Source: Pseudonocardia sp. TRM90224
GTDB taxonomy: Bacteria; Actinomycetota; Actinomycetes; Mycobacteriales; Pseudonocardiaceae
Reading direction: 5' to 3'
NCBI RefSeq assembly: GCF_021245725.1
Contig: NZ_JAJGSX010000036.1
Span: 1-64,000 of the forward strand
Length of the DNA stretch: 64,000 nucleotides
Shown: piece after piece, positions 41,301 through 44,300 of the stretch
Numbering within the stretch: position 1 is the first letter of the stretch
How the letters are laid out: every line of letters starts with the position of its first letter
Program-made: the position numbers and the translations under genes
The notes under the pieces: generated by a model
Database searches by the model: none
The model's input: the letters and a program-made list of their open reading frames with translations, nothing else
What the model was told of the DNA's origin: nothing

Positions 41301-44300
41301 GACGGGATCATCGCGGTCCCCGCGGTGGCCGTGGACCGCCCCGCGCTGACGACGCTGGCCGACGCGCTCGTCACGAGCGGGGCGGTCCGGGTCGTGGGCG
41401 CCGCCGAAGGCGCGGAGGGCCTGACCGAGCTGTACGGCCACGAGGTCGGGCGGGCCGCGGCCCAGGTCGACCTCGCGCTCCTGCGCATCGAGCACCCGGA
41501 CCTGGCCGCGCTCGACCTCACGCCACTGGTTTTGGGGGACACGCCGGCGGCGGGCACCCGGCTGACCTTCCTGGGCTTCCCGAGCACCACAATCCCGGTC
41601 GTCGGGGATCGGGGTGGAGTGGAGCACGTCCGCACCCGTGGCCGGCAGCTCGTCGTCGCCGGCGGTGTCGTCGAAGCCGGCAGGGACACGGCCGCTCGGG
41701 AGCCCGTGCACCGTCTGAACCTCTACGCCACGGGCAACCCCTGGGCGGTCGAGGGCAACTCCGGCGGTGCGGTCATCGCCCGCGTCGACGGGGCCGACGG
41801 GCCGCGCGAGCATCTCGTCGGCGTCTACTGGGGCGAGGACGTTCTCGGCTACCCCTTCGGTGAGCAGCGGTTCGTCGCGGCGGTGGGTGTTCGTGCTGTG
41901 CGCGCTTTCCTGGCAGCCAGCGGGCTGGACGTCGCCGCTGGGGCGTTGGGCTCCGGTCCGAGCGAGGTCCCGTCCTCCACGGGCGCGCGGGGAAGGTGGT
42001 CCGCGACTCCTGCCGACCTCGCGCGGATCCGGGCCGAGATGGTTGTGCACCCCGACGGGCTCGGCGTGATCATCCTGCCTGCGGACGACCCCGCGCGCGG
42101 CTACGCGCTCGACCTGCGGGGACACCGCGACGACCTGACGCTGGTCATGCACGCCGACGAGGACGGGTTCTTCTGGCCTGCGCGCGACGGACAGGTGCGG
42201 GTGAGCCCGGAGCAGGTGGCGAACCTGCTGGGGGCGCGACCGGAGATCTGGTGGTGGGGCGAGCAGCGGGAGGAGCCGGAAGCCGCAGGCGGGGCGTTGG
42301 TGGTGTGCGGTTGTTCCGCCGGCGCGGACATCGACGTGGCCGCACGGTCGCTGGCGTCCGTCTTCGGGGTTCCGGTCATCGCACCGACGGACGAGGTGTG
42401 GGTGTCCGCCCCGGACGAGCACGGGGTTGCTTCCGTCGAGACGGCCGGTGGTTGGGTGCGGGTGGAACCGGACGGCTCTGCGAGCCCGGTGGACCAGCCG
42501 CAGGCGTTGACGGCCTCGGCCGGAGCCGGCGAGGCGAACCTGCTGAGGCTGGGCCCACCGGGTCTGCGGGGCGAGGTGGACCCGCGCGCGCCGACGGTGC
42601 GACTCGGTCGGCAGCCGGTGGCTGGGCCGCTCGGTCTGCCGTCCGGGTGGTGGCCGGGGGTGCGGCAGCGGCGGGCTTGGAAGCGGGCGGCCCGGACGCC
42701 CGAGGCGCCGGGCGGGCTCGACCTGGTGCTGCGTGCGGTGCTGGCGGTCCACCTGGCCCGAGGCGCCGGGCTCGCGCTGGACGGCGACCCGCGGCGTGGG
42801 GTGCCGGCCCGGATCGCGGGGTCACCGCGGCTGGCCGCACTGGCGACGCACCTGGCTGGTTCGCCGGCCGGCGAGCTGGGCCGGCTGGTCGGGGAGTGGG
42901 CGGCCGTCGGGCTGATCGCGGTGCGGTCGGACGCGCAGGGCCGGGTGGCCGTGCCGTCCCGCATGCTGCGTGCCCTGCTGGCCCGCGCGCCGCCCGAGTT
43001 CGTGGCCGCGCTGGTGCGCAACCCGGCCGCGGTGCTCGGCCGGCCCGACCTCGGCGAGCTGCCGGTGGACGAGCTGGCCGCGGCCGTCGTCGCCGGGTTG
43101 CGGGATGCGGCCGCGGGACCGGCCGCCCGGACCGGACCGATCGCGAGGATCGCCGACCGGCTGCGCGGCACCCGGGCACGCGTGTGGGCGGCGCGGATGT
43201 GGGTGGCGCTGCCGCGCGCGGTGCAGCGTGGTGGACGCCGGCTGGTGGCCTCCGGCATCGGGCATCCGGGCTGGCTGACGTTCGAGTACGAGCGCCGGGC
43301 CTACTTCCCCGTCCTGCAGACGCTTGTCGTTCTGGGCGTCGGGACGCTCTTCGGCCCTGTTGCCGCGGCGGCCGTCCTGCCCCTGGTGTTCCTGTTCCCG
43401 CACTGGAAGCTGCCGCGCCCGGACGGCGTGCTGAGGGCGGGCTCGTGGCCGAAGCGGGCCTGGCGGTACGTGCGGCAGCTGCGGTGGGAGCGTGGTGGCG
43501 CGATCGCCTGGTCGATGCCGTTGTGGAAGGTGGCGGCGGTGCGGGTGCGGCTGGGCCCGATCCTGGAGCTGGAGATCAGTGGGTCCGGTGATCTGCTGCT
43601 CGGCCACGTCGGCGACTCGGAGTCGATCGGGTTGCGGGAGCACGTGCGCAGCAAGTGGCCGGCCGCGGTGCTCCCGGTGCACAGGGTGTCGCTGACGCTG
43701 ATCGTGTTCGGTGTCGTCCGGATCGCGCTGTTCGTGCAGGAGTTCACCCTTGTTGGGGTCAACCTCGCGCCGGTGGCGGGTGTCGCGGCGCCGAAGGTGA
43801 GCGGCTTCCACCCCGTGCGCCGGTTCGTCGGCTGGGTGCTCTCCTACGACTGGGGCTGGTCGACCAAGACGGTCAACGGCTACCCGTTCTGGCAGTCGGG
43901 TCTCGGCATCGGGCTGGTGGACGGTCCGATGGTGGAGTTCCGACGCTCGCTGCGGACAGCGGTCGTGCGGGTGCTGGGGCGGGAACGCCGGATCGACTTC
44001 TTCCAAGGCCCGGAACGGGTGGTGCGGCGGGCCCTGTCGGCGGTGGGACGACTGATCGGCCGGGCGCTGCCGGCGCGGTACCGAGGGCGGGCGCGAGCGT
44101 GGCACGCCGACCGGGCCGATCGACACCGCACGAAGCACGCCGGACGGCTGCTGCGCCGGATCGAAGTGGAGCTGCTGCGAGCCGGCGAGCTCGAGCAGAA
44201 GCTGGCGCGGCCGTACGTCCCCGGTCCCGCCCGACGGGTGGCGACGCGGCTGCGCGTGGCGGCGCTCGACCGGGCGCTGACCCTCGTCGAGGCACGGCGG

